From positions 62,001 through 126,000 of the forward strand of contig NZ_CP007220.1 in assembly GCF_001632805.1 (NCBI RefSeq): a stretch of DNA of 64,000 nt. The letters are read 5' to 3'. Every line of letters begins with the position of its first letter. Positions within the stretch are counted from its first letter, which is position 1. Both the position numbers and the translations under genes were made by a program. Origin of the DNA: Mycobacteroides chelonae CCUG 47445 (GTDB lineage: Bacteria > Actinomycetota > Actinomycetes > Mycobacteriales > Mycobacteriaceae). Shown here piece by piece: positions 63,655 to 64,000 of this stretch. The notes under the pieces were generated by a model that was not told where the DNA came from, made no database searches, and saw only the letters and a list, made by a program, of their open reading frames with translations.

Positions 63655-64000
63655 TCAGAGTGCGCCCCCGGCGGCAGAGGGTGCCGTTGGGTCCTGTCCG
63701 ATGGGGCGGTTGAGCTCGCGCGCCACGAAGTTCTCCAGATCGAACAGGTCATGATCGGCACGATCGACAACCGTCAGCAGCGTGTCCATGGCGGCGACCT
63801 CTTCCACCTGTTCCTTGAGGAACCACTGCATGAATTGCTCGCCGTAGTAGTCGCCCGACGTGCGAGCCGCACGGGCGAGCGCGGTGATCTGGTCGGTGAC
63901 GCGCTTCTCCTGTTCGAGCGCCAGGGCGATGGGTGCGCGCGCATCGGCGAATTCGTTCACGACACCATCAACACCGGGGATCGAGACGTCCACGTTCTTG
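63655..64000 (-). CDS. Second ferritin, bfrB paralogue (5' part outside the window)
   Basis: The C-terminal 114 codons of a ferritin are present; the reading frame continues past the window edge. FMQWFLKEQVEEVAAMDTLL, FDLENFVAREL and the tail APSAAGGAL match the adjacent bfrB closely. A GTG at 63993 is internal, not the start. It lies upstream of bfrB on the same strand. Tandem ferritins could divide iron storage under different conditions or form mixed shells. The ferroxidase residues of its N-terminal half cannot be checked here. Confidence 0.9.
   Translation of the reverse strand, partial: KNVDVSIPGVDGVVNEFADARAPIALALEQEKRVTDQITALARAARTSGDYYGEQFMQWFLKEQVEEVAAMDTLLTVVDRADHDLFDLENFVARELNRPIGQDPTAPSAAGGAL

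Overview
The window looks like the chromosome of a rapidly growing mycobacterium of the Mycobacteroides abscessus/chelonae type. It is GC-rich, most operon junctions are ATGA or TGATG overlaps, and many gene products match mycobacterial proteins. The right half keeps, in reverse orientation, the M. tuberculosis gene order bfrB, glpQ1, Rv3843c, sodA, Rv3847, espR, Rv3850, hns, Rv3853, ethA, gltD/gltB, interrupted by genes not found there. This synteny comes from recalled knowledge of the M. tuberculosis map, not from an alignment. I saw no tRNA, rRNA, insertion sequence or CRISPR array.

Left part (1-25.6 kb): accessory catabolism. It begins with the end of a subclass B3-like metallo-beta-lactamase-fold enzyme, a GntR regulator with an MFS transporter, and a sulfurtransferase. 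A minus-strand operon (4040-7310) joins a cyclohexanone-monooxygenase-type Baeyer-Villiger monooxygenase (BVMO) to two short-chain dehydrogenases of the mycofactocin-coupled type. Next come steroid-catabolism look-alikes: HsaA-like hydroxylase, HsaC-like extradiol dioxygenase, KshA-like Rieske oxygenase and KstD-like dehydrogenase. They are mixed with IclR, PadR, MarR, TetR and XRE regulators, esterases, a TauD-type dioxygenase, an alkaline phosphatase, and a three-gene operon (SDR, PF10118 hydrolase, ferredoxin-type reductase).

Middle (25.6-44.4 kb): gltB-gltD (glutamate synthase), a 46-residue ORF, and a methionine aminopeptidase divergent from a small XRE regulator with two identical palindromes between them. 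A GT87-like mannosyltransferase and a PHP phosphoesterase follow. Then comes a tightly coupled operon: TetR, BVMO, mycofactocin-coupled SDR, CYP125-like P450 and a 4-hydroxyacetophenone-monooxygenase-type BVMO. After it are ethA and a TetR gene that is not ethR.

Right part (44.4-64 kb): a minus operon of RraA-like protein, PLP aldolase and aldonolactone oxidase; an H-NS-like protein; a CopC/YcnI copper pair; a low-complexity surface protein; an ImmA/IrrE-type peptidase with a membrane partner converging on espR; a 1.25-kb stretch upstream of espR with a perfect CRP-type site; then Rv3847 homologue, sodA, msrA, rhodanese, Rv3843c homologue, glpQ1, a diguanylate cyclase, a methyltransferase and two adjacent ferritins with iron-box-like sites.

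The strongest candidates for undescribed biology are the two BVMO plus mycofactocin-SDR modules, which would oxidise an alcohol to a ketone and then to an ester or lactone, and the espR/ImmA-like/membrane-protein locus.
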